A stretch of DNA of 64,000 nt from Pyrenochaeta sp. MPI-SDFR-AT-0127 (taxonomy: Eukaryota > Ascomycota > Dothideomycetes > Pleosporales > Cucurbitariaceae): the NCBI GenBank assembly GCA_020747015.1, contig JAGTJM010000094.1:28190-92189 (forward strand), written 5' to 3'. Position numbers and translations under genes: made by a program. The notes beneath the pieces are model-generated. The model saw only the letters and a program-made list of their open reading frames with translations. It ran no database searches and was not told where the DNA came from. Shown one piece after another: positions 32,551 to 42,445 of this stretch. Position 1 is the stretch's first letter. Every line of letters starts with the position of its first letter.

Positions 32551-34848
32551 TTATCCTGGCATCCACGACCCATGATCAAGGTATGGTTCCGCCGAATTCG
32601 AATCCATCTGTAGCATGATGGCCCCAGTTGCATCGAATAGCTCAGCATCGGTAGAGCCTTCAGCATACCAAGGAAAGTTTATGGTTCCTTCTCTGTTGCT
32701 CATTGCGTCTGCTGAGAATTGGGTAGGTGGGTATTGTAAGGATGCCCAGCGTGGCGCGTTAGACTGCCAGAAGTCTAGAGCAGCTTCCTGGCCAATATGC
32801 GATAACGTTGTTGGAGAGCTTTCTAGGAAAGTTGATGATTCACTTTGATCTGTGCAATGTAGAGATTAGCATGAAACTTTCAATAGTTGCAGATTTTAGA
32901 GCTGTTATACAAGCCTGCAATAATTCTAAGAACAGTGAAAGCATGCAAAGACAGAATACATACCAAGCAATCTCTTGAGGATATCTCGTGCTCTCAAGGC
33001 CATGCTATGCGATAACCCGAGCTTGGACAAGCAATGTACAGCGCTTTTCAAGTGTTCCCGCCATTGCATGGCAAGAGCATGTGCCGGGTTGTATATATAG
33101 CAAGTGGCCTGCACAAAGCTCGCGGTAATGAGCCAATATGTCGCGTACCACGCGAGACCGCGTGGTTGAACGTCTCCGAGATCAACAAACTCGCATATAG
33201 ATTGAACGCACTCTTCTGCACCAGTCAAACATGCTTGAATGGGTCTAAGTGTGGCATCTAGATTTTCTTTTGCGGTAATCTTTTGGAAGATAATCGGTCG
33301 GTGCAGGATGATGCGGAGATGGAAAGAACGCCATATCAGGATACGCTTCGGAATCTCAAACCATGCATCGAGCATTATCTTTACGTCAAAATGACAAGGG
33401 AGGTCTTGGCGCCACTTTGAGATCCTCTGGTCCAAACTCAGTGCCCTATCCTCACTGGGTATCTGATCGGTGAGCAGTTCGACCTGAACCATATTCGCAA
33501 TGACAGCCAGCTTTACCTGATAGATAAGGCATGACGTGACTGTTGGCCCATCGTTTGGGTCTGGTAGCTTGTCCATGTCCACGGCGAGATCTTGATCATC
33601 TAAGTTGGACGGTATCCGGACATTGACGCCTACGAGCGATACAGGCGGCCGTCCAAGTGTGAGTTGAGCTCCAGAGACGAAGATGAACAGTACCCACCAA
33701 ACCCGCCGCCGAATCTCCATAGTGAAGGGACTAGAGTGTGGAAGGCCAAATTCTCGATGCAGACCAATCGCTAGAGCCATGCTGAAGCCGATGCCAATGA
33801 GCACAAAGCCAGCGTTAGGCTTATTGCGTTTTTGAAGATAATTCGCCATCAAGACCAGGCCCTGCACATAACTGAGGGATCCCTTCTCCAAGACGTCCAT
33901 GTTCAAGCTAGCTCGCGCATTTCTGTAAAACGGGATGTCGCTATTCGTCTCTTTTGTCTCGCCAACAAAGGCCCCGATTGCTAAGACAATATTATGAAGG
34001 AGAGGCCAAGATCCATCTCGTGGTTTCGAAAGTGCCCCTGAGTTGTTAGTGCATGTCTGAATCAGCACAAACCAAGCTACTTACCTGAGACTCGGGCGCG
34101 AAATGTGCCTTCATGAAGAATGGGATATGCAGTGTGATATATTCTGAAGTAGTCATTCATGTACCGGTTGATATCGGCAGTCGAAGCTACTGGTAAGCTG
34201 CGAGTATCAGGTTCGTCCAAAGATGTCACACTCGTACTAGGAAACGGAGCATATAAGCGTAATGATTGCAGAAACTTGACAGCCGCGACTCCAGACTGAG
34301 GACCCATGTAGCCAGCTTTCCCAGGTTCAGCAACCAGGAAACCCATTCCATCGGTAGTGTTGTCAAAATCTTGAGACTCATCGAACTCGTAGTCTTCTGC
34401 ATTGCTGGCCTCCGCTGGGCTTGTCTCGGATGGCTGTTCTGTTGAGGCTGCTGTCAATGCGGGTATCAGCTGCTGAACCTCGCTTGCATCATGTTTTTCA
34501 ACTACCACCGAGCCGGGCGAGTCTATCTGTCCCGACTCCAGGCGTTGCAAGGCATCTTCAAGGCTGACATTCGGCAAATGAATGGCCCATGCCTTTTCCA
34601 TCAGATGTATCAGACGCTCGGCTGCCCCCAATCGTCTGGTTCAATGAGTATATGTAACAATTTCAATGGCGGTCGTACCTTTCAGTAGCTGACAGCTGGA
34701 TGAAGGGTGAGCTGTATGTACATGGTTTCCCATCCCGTCTGCAATTCGTGCAATTCTCTCCACCAGAGCAGCGCACCTTGCGGCGCTTGCACTCGTTGCA
34801 AGCTGGGAGCTTCCGTGGACCTTGCCGTTGTGTGGCCGAGTCCTGCAT
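32551..34848 (-). CDS. Zn2Cys6 transcription factor with fungal-specific regulatory domain
   Basis: Model: exons 34848..34679, 34635..34085, 34037..32964 and 32849..32551, with introns of 43, 47 and 114 nt, 697 aa. The DNA-binding domain is at residues 17-43: C17NEC20KRRKVRC27 then ENC33TNC36RRDGKPC43, the Gal4 spacing C-x2-C-x6-C-x5-C-x2-C-x6-C. An acidic linker (EDYEFDESQDFD) follows. The middle-homology region (PF04082) is at about 195-560, with DYFRIYHTAYPILHEGTFRA, LVLMANYLQKRNKPNAGF, IGFSMALAIGLHREFGL and RRRVWWVLFIF. The last exon supplies an acidic/aromatic C-terminus (ALDFWQSNAPRWASLQYP ... DHGSWMPG) of activator type; without it the protein would stop after an unrelated short tail. 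It sits between the SDR and the arabinitol-dehydrogenase-like gene, the usual place for a pathway-specific regulator. Targets are unknown. Confidence 0.88.
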
Positions 34849-35186
34849 GTTGGCCGTCTATTGTGACATATCCGAACAAAGTCAGAAATGATGGAAGCAA
34901 ACTCATCGAGATAGCCGCACTCAGCCAGGCAAGCGCTAGCGCCCCACCAACCCCGCACGTACAAAGTCATCTCAACGAGCCGACACTTGAAAGCTTCTAT
35001 GTTTTTATTACAAATCTAAAAGAATCTGTCTCTAAGAGGTGATTATGATGATGAAAAGTAAAGACTTTGCACCTTCTAGGATGCGAACGAAGCCGAGATG
35101 CCGACGCGACGCACCTCCATTAACCCAACAGACCGGTACGACCAAAAGTTGAGCAGGGCCTGGGCATGCCATCATAACCTCGAGAC
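34849..35186. other. Short intergenic region upstream of the Zn2Cys6 gene
   Basis: 338 bp between the start of the regulator and the stop of the dehydrogenase, both on the reverse strand. It must carry the regulator's promoter and the dehydrogenase terminator. No clear motif recognised. Confidence 0.5.
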
Positions 35187-36402
35187 TCAGTCGTCTAGTA
35201 TCTGCACCTTAATAGCTCTTGCTGCTGGTGTCGAAGCCGTCGCAAAAGCTTCTACTCCTTCATCGAGGCGGTATCGATGTGTTACAAGAGGCTTTAGGTT
35301 AATGAGCCCTTCGTTGACCAGACTGATAGCTTTCGGGTATGTGTCATGGTAACGGTACTGAAAGCGAAGATCGATTTCGTTCGATGCAAGATGCATGAAG
35401 GGTATGTTCTGGAAGTCCTTTCCAACCCCAATCACAAAGACGGAACCTCCGAATTTCGTCGCCTGATTGATATGTTAGTATGTAGCATCAGAGTCGTTTA
35501 TGCTGCCATGATCTTACATAGATACCTGCTTGAATGCTGGATTCAACGCCAGTACACTCCAAGACTAATTCTGTCTCTGTACCTAGAGTATCAACAATCT
35601 TCCTTCCAAGTCCTTTCGCATCATCTTCCTTGTTCACCTTCACGGTCCTGATGCGGGGTACAAGTTTCTTTGCCATCTCTAAGCGATTCTCGTCGATATC
35701 TGTGACTAGTATTGGTGCAGCACCTGCAGCATGTGCAGCAAGAAGCGTGACGAGCCCGATAGGCCCTGCTCCACATATGACAAGTGAATTACCTAGCCTA
35801 AGGTTCGATCTGTCGATTCCAGCAAGGGCAACTGAAAGGGGCTCGAGAAGTGATCCCTCTTCGTAGGAAAGGTTGTCAGGAAGAGCATGTAACCATGCCT
35901 CAGGATGTACGTGGTACCGGCGCAGAGTACCATCGAATGGTGGCGTCGAGAAGAACTTGACATCGGGACATGCATTGTAGCGGCCGGTTCGACAGAAGTA
36001 GCAAGTTGGCTGAGAGCAAGGAATACCACATTCAAGAGCGACTCGGTCTCCTTCATCTCCGAATTAGAATCATCTCCGAATTAAAATAACTTATAAGTCG
36101 CATTCTGGGCACGTGCCTGGCTTGAATCGAGTTACTTGACTGCCAGTTTTGATGACAATTCCTGCACTTTCGTGCCCCAGACCATTTTCTCCAACGACGA
36201 CCATGTCGCCAATCTTTCCATGTTTCCAGAAGTGTACATCTGACCCACAAATGCCAGTCGCTCTTACATGGACTAGACAATCGTTGGGGCCAGGCTCAGG
36301 AACATCGGACTCAACCAGATGGAGACCGTGTTCAGGGTTGGTGTTGACCGCTATATTACGGGGCTTTCGCTGTAAAATCTCGGTGACAGTAGTGTACGAC
36401 AT
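35187..36402 (-). CDS. L-arabinitol 4-dehydrogenase-like zinc medium-chain dehydrogenase
   Basis: Model: exons 36402..36117, 36050..35518 and 35462..35187, 364 aa. The first intron (36116..36051) has a GC donor, AG|GCACGT, and an AAG acceptor; the second has GTAAGA, an ACTAAC branch and CAG. Catalytic-zinc ligands are Cys52 (ATGICGSDVHFWKHG) and His77-Glu78 (GENGLGHESAG). Further cysteines are in ALECGIPC, TCYFC and YNACPD. The Rossmann fold is ICGAGPIGLV with an acidic Asp after beta-2 (VTDIDENRL), so NAD+ is expected. ECTGVESSI and ASNEIDLRFQYRY complete a match to fungal L-arabinitol 4-dehydrogenases, which oxidise L-arabinitol to L-xylulose in the cytosol; sorbitol/xylitol dehydrogenases are the nearest alternatives. 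It is divergently transcribed from a sugar/polyol transporter with 679 bp between the two start codons. Confidence 0.88.
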
Positions 36403-36647
36403 GACAGAGGCAGTCTAGTTTGATGAGAGAAGAGGAGTGATGGCAGAATAAGATTGCAGCTATCATGGTTCATATACAAAGACTGTCGCAATGGGTGTGA
36501 TGTCCATGTTCGCTGCAGACTTGCTGCCATCGGTGCCATTCCGAGGCGCCGGCGATTAGTTCCAATGTGGTATTGAGCTCGCCGCTACGGGTTGGCATCT
36601 TCTATCGTACGGGAAAGCCTTCGGTTTCGTGCCGACTCATACTCAGC

Positions 36648-36657
36648 AGGCTAGCCT
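36648..36657. promoter_or_regulatory. AGGCTAGCCT palindrome, GGCTAG on both strands
   Basis: Perfect 10-bp palindrome in the divergent promoter. Each strand reads GGCTAG, which fits the GGCTAR site recognised by XlnR-type (Zn2Cys6) regulators of pentose catabolism in Aspergillus. The symmetry is observed; the regulator is inferred by analogy with D-xylose/L-arabinose control. Confidence 0.4.
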
Positions 36658-36770
36658 ACTCATACTTGCACAAATTCGGCAATGTTCAAGCCATCCAGTG
36701 CCGGACCCCACAGCTGAACGCGAGATTCGCGCTTGGCCCGAACCGTCCCCAGACCACCACGTGATTGGTT

Positions 36771-36783
36771 CGGCGCCACACCG
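36771..36783. promoter_or_regulatory. CGG-N7-CCG candidate Zn2Cys6 binding site
   Basis: CGG CGCCACA CCG: an inverted CGG pair with 7-bp spacing, the kind of site bound by dimeric Gal4-type proteins. It is about 300 bp upstream of the transporter ATG. The neighbouring Zn2Cys6 protein is an obvious candidate; no direct evidence. Confidence 0.4.
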
Positions 36784-37081
36784 AGCCCACATCGACTCCT
36801 GTGTAACCAATCAAGCATCGTGGAACCATCAACAATGACGGATCTTCCACATTCTCTGTACGCAGTCCTCCGCACTTCCCCAGATTCCCCGCGTGTATGC
36901 GGCTCCCGGATATGTATATAATTATCATTTATCCCCTTCAGATTCAGATCACCTCTCCGTCTGAACGCTTGGAGCCAATCCTCAGCTCTCTGTCGGGAAC
37001 CAACAAGTACGTTATACCCATCCTTTGCACCATCAGCATAGTTGACCCCAGCCAGATTTTACCTTCACTAAAGCGACCAAA

Positions 37082-39194
37082 ATGGACAAGGAGGCACGCG
37101 AACATCTTGACCATGGCATTGATGGCAGCATCACCCAACGCCGACAAAGCGTTGTTAGCATGTCCCGGAACGTCACCGGCGAGTATGAAAATACCCATGA
37201 GGTCCCCGAGTAGTCTTATACTGATCTTTACAGGATCCAGAATCCGCTCACCGGAGTTCCCAAAGATGAGCTTCTCCAGAACGTCGAACACTTTGCACGA
37301 GTTCACGATCTCACCGATGCTTTGCCGTACCTGTCCAAAGGTGCACTTGTTGCTCAGTCTCCCGACCGATTCGAAACTATAGGCGAGCTAGATGATGACG
37401 ACCGTGAGGCATTGAGAATTGAGAAGCAGCATAGATGGAAACATCCAAAGGCTCTTTATCTCACAATCTTGCTGAACTCTATCAGCGCTGCAATTCAAGG
37501 TACTAAAATTTGCAAGTAACGTGTATATGAGATACTTATTGACATTGAACGCAGGATGGGATCAGACTGGCTCGAATGGAGCTAATCTTTCGTTTCCTCA
37601 GGCTTTCGGTATCGCAGATGTTGGACCTGAGTGCGCTGCAGCCGGAACTTGTGAGAGAAATTCGTGGATCATTGGGGCGATCAACAGTTCGCCATATATG
37701 ACAATCGCTCTCCTGTTAGTACTATATGGATTATGGGTGAATACAAGCTAACCTATCTAGTGCTGGCTGGCTCTCGGATCCAATAAATGACCTCATCGGC
37801 CGTCGCGGAACGATCTTCATCGGCGCTGTCTTCAGCCTTGTAGCGCCCATCGGTCAAGCATTGGCACAGACATGGCCCCAAATTCTTGTCTGCAGAATCC
37901 TCCTGGGCATTGGAATGGGACTGAAGGAAGTTACGGTTCCTGTTTACTCTGCCGAAAACGCCCCCACTGTCATTCGAGGAGCTCTTGTGATGTCATGGCA
38001 ACTATTTGTGGCCTTCGGGATCATGCTCGGCTTCTCCGCTAACCTTGTTGTGGTCAATACTGGTGACATTGCATGGAGGCTTCAACTAGGATCTGCTTTT
38101 ATTCCAGCCGTGCCTTTGATTATTGGTATCTATTTTGCTCCGGAATCTCCTCGATGGCTTATCAAGAAAGGTCGATACCAGCAGGCGTACCGGTCTCTAC
38201 TCAGGCTACGGAATACCCCACTTCACGCAGCGCGAGACTTGTACTACATTCACGCTCAAATTGAAGCTGAGGATGCCATGATTGAGGCGCAGGAAGTTGC
38301 GAAAACGAACAACATGGTTACCAGGTTCATCGAGCTGTTCACAATACCACGAATTCGCCGCGCAACGCAAGCTTCTGGTATAATTATGACGGCACAGCAA
38401 ATGTGTGGCAGTTAGTATTTCCAACTCCTGCTTCTTTGAGGCACCGTAGAGCTGATATGATCCAGTCAACATCATTGCTTTCTATTCGTCGACTATTTTC
38501 AGAGAAGCTGGCGCCACTAATATTGTGGCTCTACTTGTTTCTTGGGGATTCGGCTTGGTGAGTTGATTCTTTTAATATTTTATCACCCCCAGGCTAACAG
38601 GAGCAGACTATGTTCATATTCGCCTTTCCTGCCTTATACACCATAGATACGTGGGGTCGTCGCACGCTGCTTATCTCTACGTTCCCGTTCATGTTCCTCA
38701 CACTCCTCGGAGCCGGACTTTCATTCTACATCCCCGAGTCGTCACCCGCACATCTTGGCATGATAGCGCTCTTTATTTTCTTATTCGTTGCCTTCTACAG
38801 CCCCGGCGAGGGTCCTTATGCCTTTGTGTATTCCGCCGAAGTTTTTCCCTTGTCACACAGAGAGATTGGAATGTCATGGGCTGTTGCGACAAACAATTTT
38901 TGGGCAGCAGTCCTTGGTCTGACATTTCCGCGCATGCTGCAGCAGTTCACACCAACGGGAAGTTTTGGCTTCTACGCCGGGTTGAATTTGATAGCGCTTG
39001 CATGGATCTTCATGTTTATGCCTGAGACTAAGCAGAGAAGTCTGGAGGAGTTGGATTACGTCTTTGCTGTGCCGACTACGGTGCATGCGAAATTTCAACT
39101 TACTAAAACGCTACCTTGGTGGGTTGGAAAGTATGTATTCATGAAGAAAGGGGCTGTGGAGCCGCAGCTGTACCACTTCGAAGGCGAGGAGTGA
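37082..39194 (+). CDS. MFS sugar/polyol transporter
   Basis: Model: six exons 37082..37182, 37234..37499, 37555..37714, 37761..38410, 38466..38557 and 38607..39194, all introns 46-55 nt with good branch sites, 618 aa. A hydrophilic N-terminus of about 110 residues precedes 12 transmembrane segments. Sugar-porter signatures are present: SDPINDLIGRRG after TM2, RILLGIGMGLKEVTVPVYSA then ENAPTVIRG, PESPRWLIKKGRY, a large central loop, IDTWGRR after TM8, and the C-terminal PETKQRSLEELDYVF. The long N-terminus, the A..W.L...F and WRLQLG.A..PA segments and PSGEGPYAFVYSAEVFP-like block (here SPGEGPYAF) resemble the myo-inositol/polyol-type branch of fungal transporters. It likely imports a sugar or sugar alcohol by proton symport. 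Divergent pairing with the arabinitol-dehydrogenase-like gene suggests a pentitol or pentose substrate; this is inference. Confidence 0.9.
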
Positions 39195-40814
39195 GATACA
39201 GTGGTCTCGGGGTTTGCTAGCATAGTCTACGCGATGTTTCGCATGCTGTCGTTGAATATGCCAGAAAATAAATGACACAGAGCGTGCCTGCTGGAAGAAT
39301 TATCTTTAAGGGAAATGTTTCCGTAATATTTATGGGTATCTCATCTTTACAACGCTGTTTCAAAACAATGATGCACGAGCACAATCAATATCTGCTATTC
39401 TTTCTTTCGATTAGGCCTGTTAATCATTCTCGATGTTGTGTAAGAGAGGTGAACTTTCATGCACGAGGCCGTAGTTCATGTGACTTGAGGAAGGACCTCT
39501 CCATGGGAAAGATTTCTGCAGTTTTCGTTGACAGAAAGTGCACCGCCGGCCACCAACACCAAGCGAGGCGATCGCTTCTTCGCAACCACCTTCAGCTGAA
39601 TGCTATAATCCCACGACGAAGTCTTGCCTCATACGTCATGCATTAAAACTTTCATATATTTGGTTATAAATGCCTTTAGTTGATAGGCTACCGTGAGCTT
39701 GGTCAATGGTGCAGAAGCGCTCGGAAGCTATCAGAATTAGGCAAGTAGGCCTCGTAAGCGACACGACATCATATCGAAGGTCCTTCTCCCAGCACGCTCC
39801 AACAACCACAAGCCCAATGCTTGATTGTACCAAGCATTCTCGGCACCCAGGCTCCTGTTGCTGACCCAAAATCGTGTCTTGCACATAAAATCGAGCGATG
39901 GGAAATCTTCATGCCGCCACTGTGGGAGGACTTGATCTTCTGAACATCGCATGCACTGATTCAGATTTTGAAGAATATTTTGAGCATGATATGCAGAGAA
40001 CGTATGCAGAGTAGACTAGTTGAAGTTTGCTAGATATTGCAGGGCTAGGTCATCTTGTAGTGCGCGTTCTCCGTATGTCAAGCGATTAAACTAAAAGATC
40101 GACGACACTTAGGATCTGGGACACTGCTTACATCAAGCATATGCTCAGGCTTTTATAATTGAAGTTTGTGTGAACAATATTGTGGCATACGCATTTCTGA
40201 TTATATGACAACACTTCCGCCATCATCTTTCGCCCTTGATTTAGAAGTTGAGTTACGCGAAGAACACCGAATGACAAAATTGCTCTATTCCAATATCTGA
40301 GGACCAAGCTTCGCTAAATTGTGCGAAGCTTGTTGCGAAGAAGACGACGAAGTGTGGAGCAGCTGTCTTGGCAACCCCTGGCCGCGTCATTAGCATCAGG
40401 GGATTGTGAAACAAACGACATCTGAAAGCATTCCCTTCCATTCCAGATCGGCCAGTAATATTGGCTGTTTCCCAGATTTCTCTTAGCCTCTTAGCGATCG
40501 GTGGATTTGTATTACGCAGCAAAGGCGTTGGTTGCACTGTACCACCTTGCAGGTTGAGCTTCTACCCTAGTGGGCCTACGACAGTGAGCTTCGTACCCTT
40601 AGAGTGGCAATTACGCGGATATGAGACTGTGCAAAACTTAAGCAAGTATGTGGAGAGCAGTTGAAATGGCTGTAGAGGTGTAGTATTTAAAGAACGCATC
40701 TGCCACTGCCAAAGGAGTCACCACAACACTCATCTCACAACTCTTTTTGATAACCCAATATCCAGCCGCTCCAAAAGAACACTTCATCAACCATTTCAAT
40801 CAGAATACACCAAG
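39195..40814. other. 1.6-kb intergenic region, no supported gene
   Basis: Separates transporter and dioxygenase. A 94-codon reverse frame at 40253-40537 has reasonable composition but begins with GTG and matches nothing. The last 130 bp read as a C/A-rich fungal leader for the dioxygenase, after a TATTTAAAG element near 40,684. Confidence 0.5.
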
Positions 40815-42023
40815 ATGGTTGCATTCTCCTCCGTCATTAAGCTTGTCGCACTCGTTCTCGCTGTCGAGACGAATGCTCATCCAGGCCATGAGGAGCATAT
40901 CACGGACCGTGCTGTGAAGCGAAGCTTCCTTGCAAACTCACGTCGATCTCTTGAAGGTTGTGCCGCTCATCTTGAGGCTAGAGGCACGCTGAAGACGGCT
41001 GAACACCGCCGCAAGGCTTTCTTGAATAACTTGCGCAAAAAGGCATTGGGTTAGTTCTTCCATTTATCATACAACATCCAACAGTAAAAGCATAAATCTA
41101 ACTACTGTGAAGCAGATGGTCTTCAGCGACGCGACACTGACGTTGTCCTTAATACTTCCCATCACTCCAGCTTGACTGGTATCACCGTAGACAGCGACTC
41201 TTCCGTGTTCTTGACCAATGATACCTGCATTCTCTCTCCTGAAGGTGAAATTGGCCCATTCTGGGTTAAAGGTGAGCTAAACCGCGAAGACATCGTCGAC
41301 GATGAACCTGGGGTTCTCAATTACATGCACGCTCAGTTCATCGACATTAGCACCTGTGAGCCGCTTCCCGACCTCTGGTGGGATGTCTGGAACTGCAACT
41401 CTACAGGTGTTTACACTGGGGTCCAAGATTCCAGCAATGGCAACGGAGATGACGCATCGAATCTCAATAAGACGGCTCTGCGCGGCATTCAGAAGACAGA
41501 CGAGTATGGCATAGCCTCATTCCGCACCATCTTCCCAGGTCATTACAGCGGTCGCGCTACACATGTTCACGTTGTTGGACATTTGAATGCTACACTACTG
41601 GAAAATGGAACCATATCTGGTGGGAGTGTGTCACACATTGGACAGCTATTCTTCGACCAGGACCTTATTTCAGAGGTCGAAGTCACATATCCCTACAACA
41701 CCTCCACAGTGGATATTACTCTGAATTCGGTCGATCGTGTCTTTGCTTCCGAGACAGAAGATAGCTACTCAGATCCCGTCTTCAACTACGTGTATCTGGA
41801 TGATTCTGCAGGTGTCGAAGGTGGACTATTCTCTTGGTTGACAATCGGTGTGGATACAACTGCGGCTTATGACACGAGCTATGCCGCACTTTTGACGGCG
41901 AGCGGAGGAGTTGCTAATAGCAATTCAGGCGGGTTAGGTGGTGGAGCCCCATCTGGTGTCCCGTCTGGTGTACCGTCTGGTGTACCGTCTGGTGCTCCTT
42001 CCTCGACTCCTTCAACTACCTAG
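40815..42023 (+). CDS. Secreted intradiol ring-cleavage dioxygenase
   Basis: Model: exons 40815..41049 and 41116..42023 with a 66-nt intron (GTTAGT, CTAAC branch, GCAG), 380 aa. A signal peptide at 1-21 is followed by HPGHEEHITDRAVKRS and a basic pro-like segment. The dioxygenase core has EGEIGPFWVKGELNREDIVD, CEPLPDLWWDVWNCNSTGVY, DEYGIASFRTIFPGHYSGRA and THVHVVGH. The four iron ligands of the family are all present as two Tyr (GVY and GHY) and two His (H-x-H). The C-terminus is a GVPS tandem repeat ending in a Ser/Thr tail. The enzyme uses Fe(III) and O2 to cleave catechol-type rings between the hydroxyls. Extracellular fungal forms, first known from plant pathogens and wood-decay fungi, are thought to act on plant phenolics. 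It is 1.6 kb from the transporter gene and may belong to the same plant-carbon neighbourhood. Confidence 0.92.
41952..41999 (+). repeat. Four 12-bp tandem units encoding SGVP
   Basis: Units tctggtgtMccg repeated three times plus one diverged copy, coding Ser-Gly-Val-Pro near the dioxygenase C-terminus. Units 2 and 3 are identical, which suggests recent slippage. Copy number may vary between strains. Confidence 0.85.
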
Positions 42024-42445
42024 ATGGTGAGGCAGCGGCCGAATGGTTTTGAGAAGGGTTTTCCTACATTCGTTGAGGTAGAGGGATTTTTTAACCAAGG
42101 CATCATCAAGGTGTGGTAGCTTACACAGATAAAGAGTTGTTGTCACTTGTCACTTTGATTCTGAGGGCAATAAGATAAACGAGGGCGACTGGCAGAATGC
42201 TAAAGGAAAACAAGCAAGATTTAACAAGAGGGCCAAGCAAAACAGTACCAGAGAAACGTAAATCAGCTGAACAGCATGTTCACAAAATGCTTTTTGATGA
42301 ATAGATACATGTTTGTGCCTAGCAGATTTACAAGCTGGTGGTGTGAAACGATACTAGTAATGCCAAGCGACCCAATCTGGTTCCACAGGTCAATGCAATC
42401 GTGGCGGCTGGGAATATATAAGACCTCTACCAATATGAGACACTC
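42024..42445. other. Short intergenic region between convergent genes
   Basis: 422 bp between the stops of the dioxygenase and the first Gfd2-like gene. Presumably two terminators. No gene or motif seen. Confidence 0.6.

Larger units (their letters stand above)
36403..37081. promoter_or_regulatory. Divergent promoter between the dehydrogenase and transporter genes
   Basis: 679 bp shared by two divergent genes. It contains a 10-bp palindrome AGGCTAGCCT (36648-36657), a CGG-N7-CCG inverted triplet (36771-36783), CCAAT in both orientations (ATTGG at 36764, CCAAT at 36807), and three sites fitting the CreA consensus SYGGRG on the reverse strand (36747-36752, 36878-36883, 36887-36892). These motifs fit carbon-source control, but each is short and could occur by chance. 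Confidence 0.5.

Noticed and set aside
32585..32605. GAATTCGAATCC resembling a tRNA T loop
   Set aside because: It lies next to the last exon of the regulator and has no matching stem or cloverleaf.
32615..32848. 77-codon + strand frame between the SDR and the regulator
   Set aside because: It is antisense to the last exon of the Zn2Cys6 gene.
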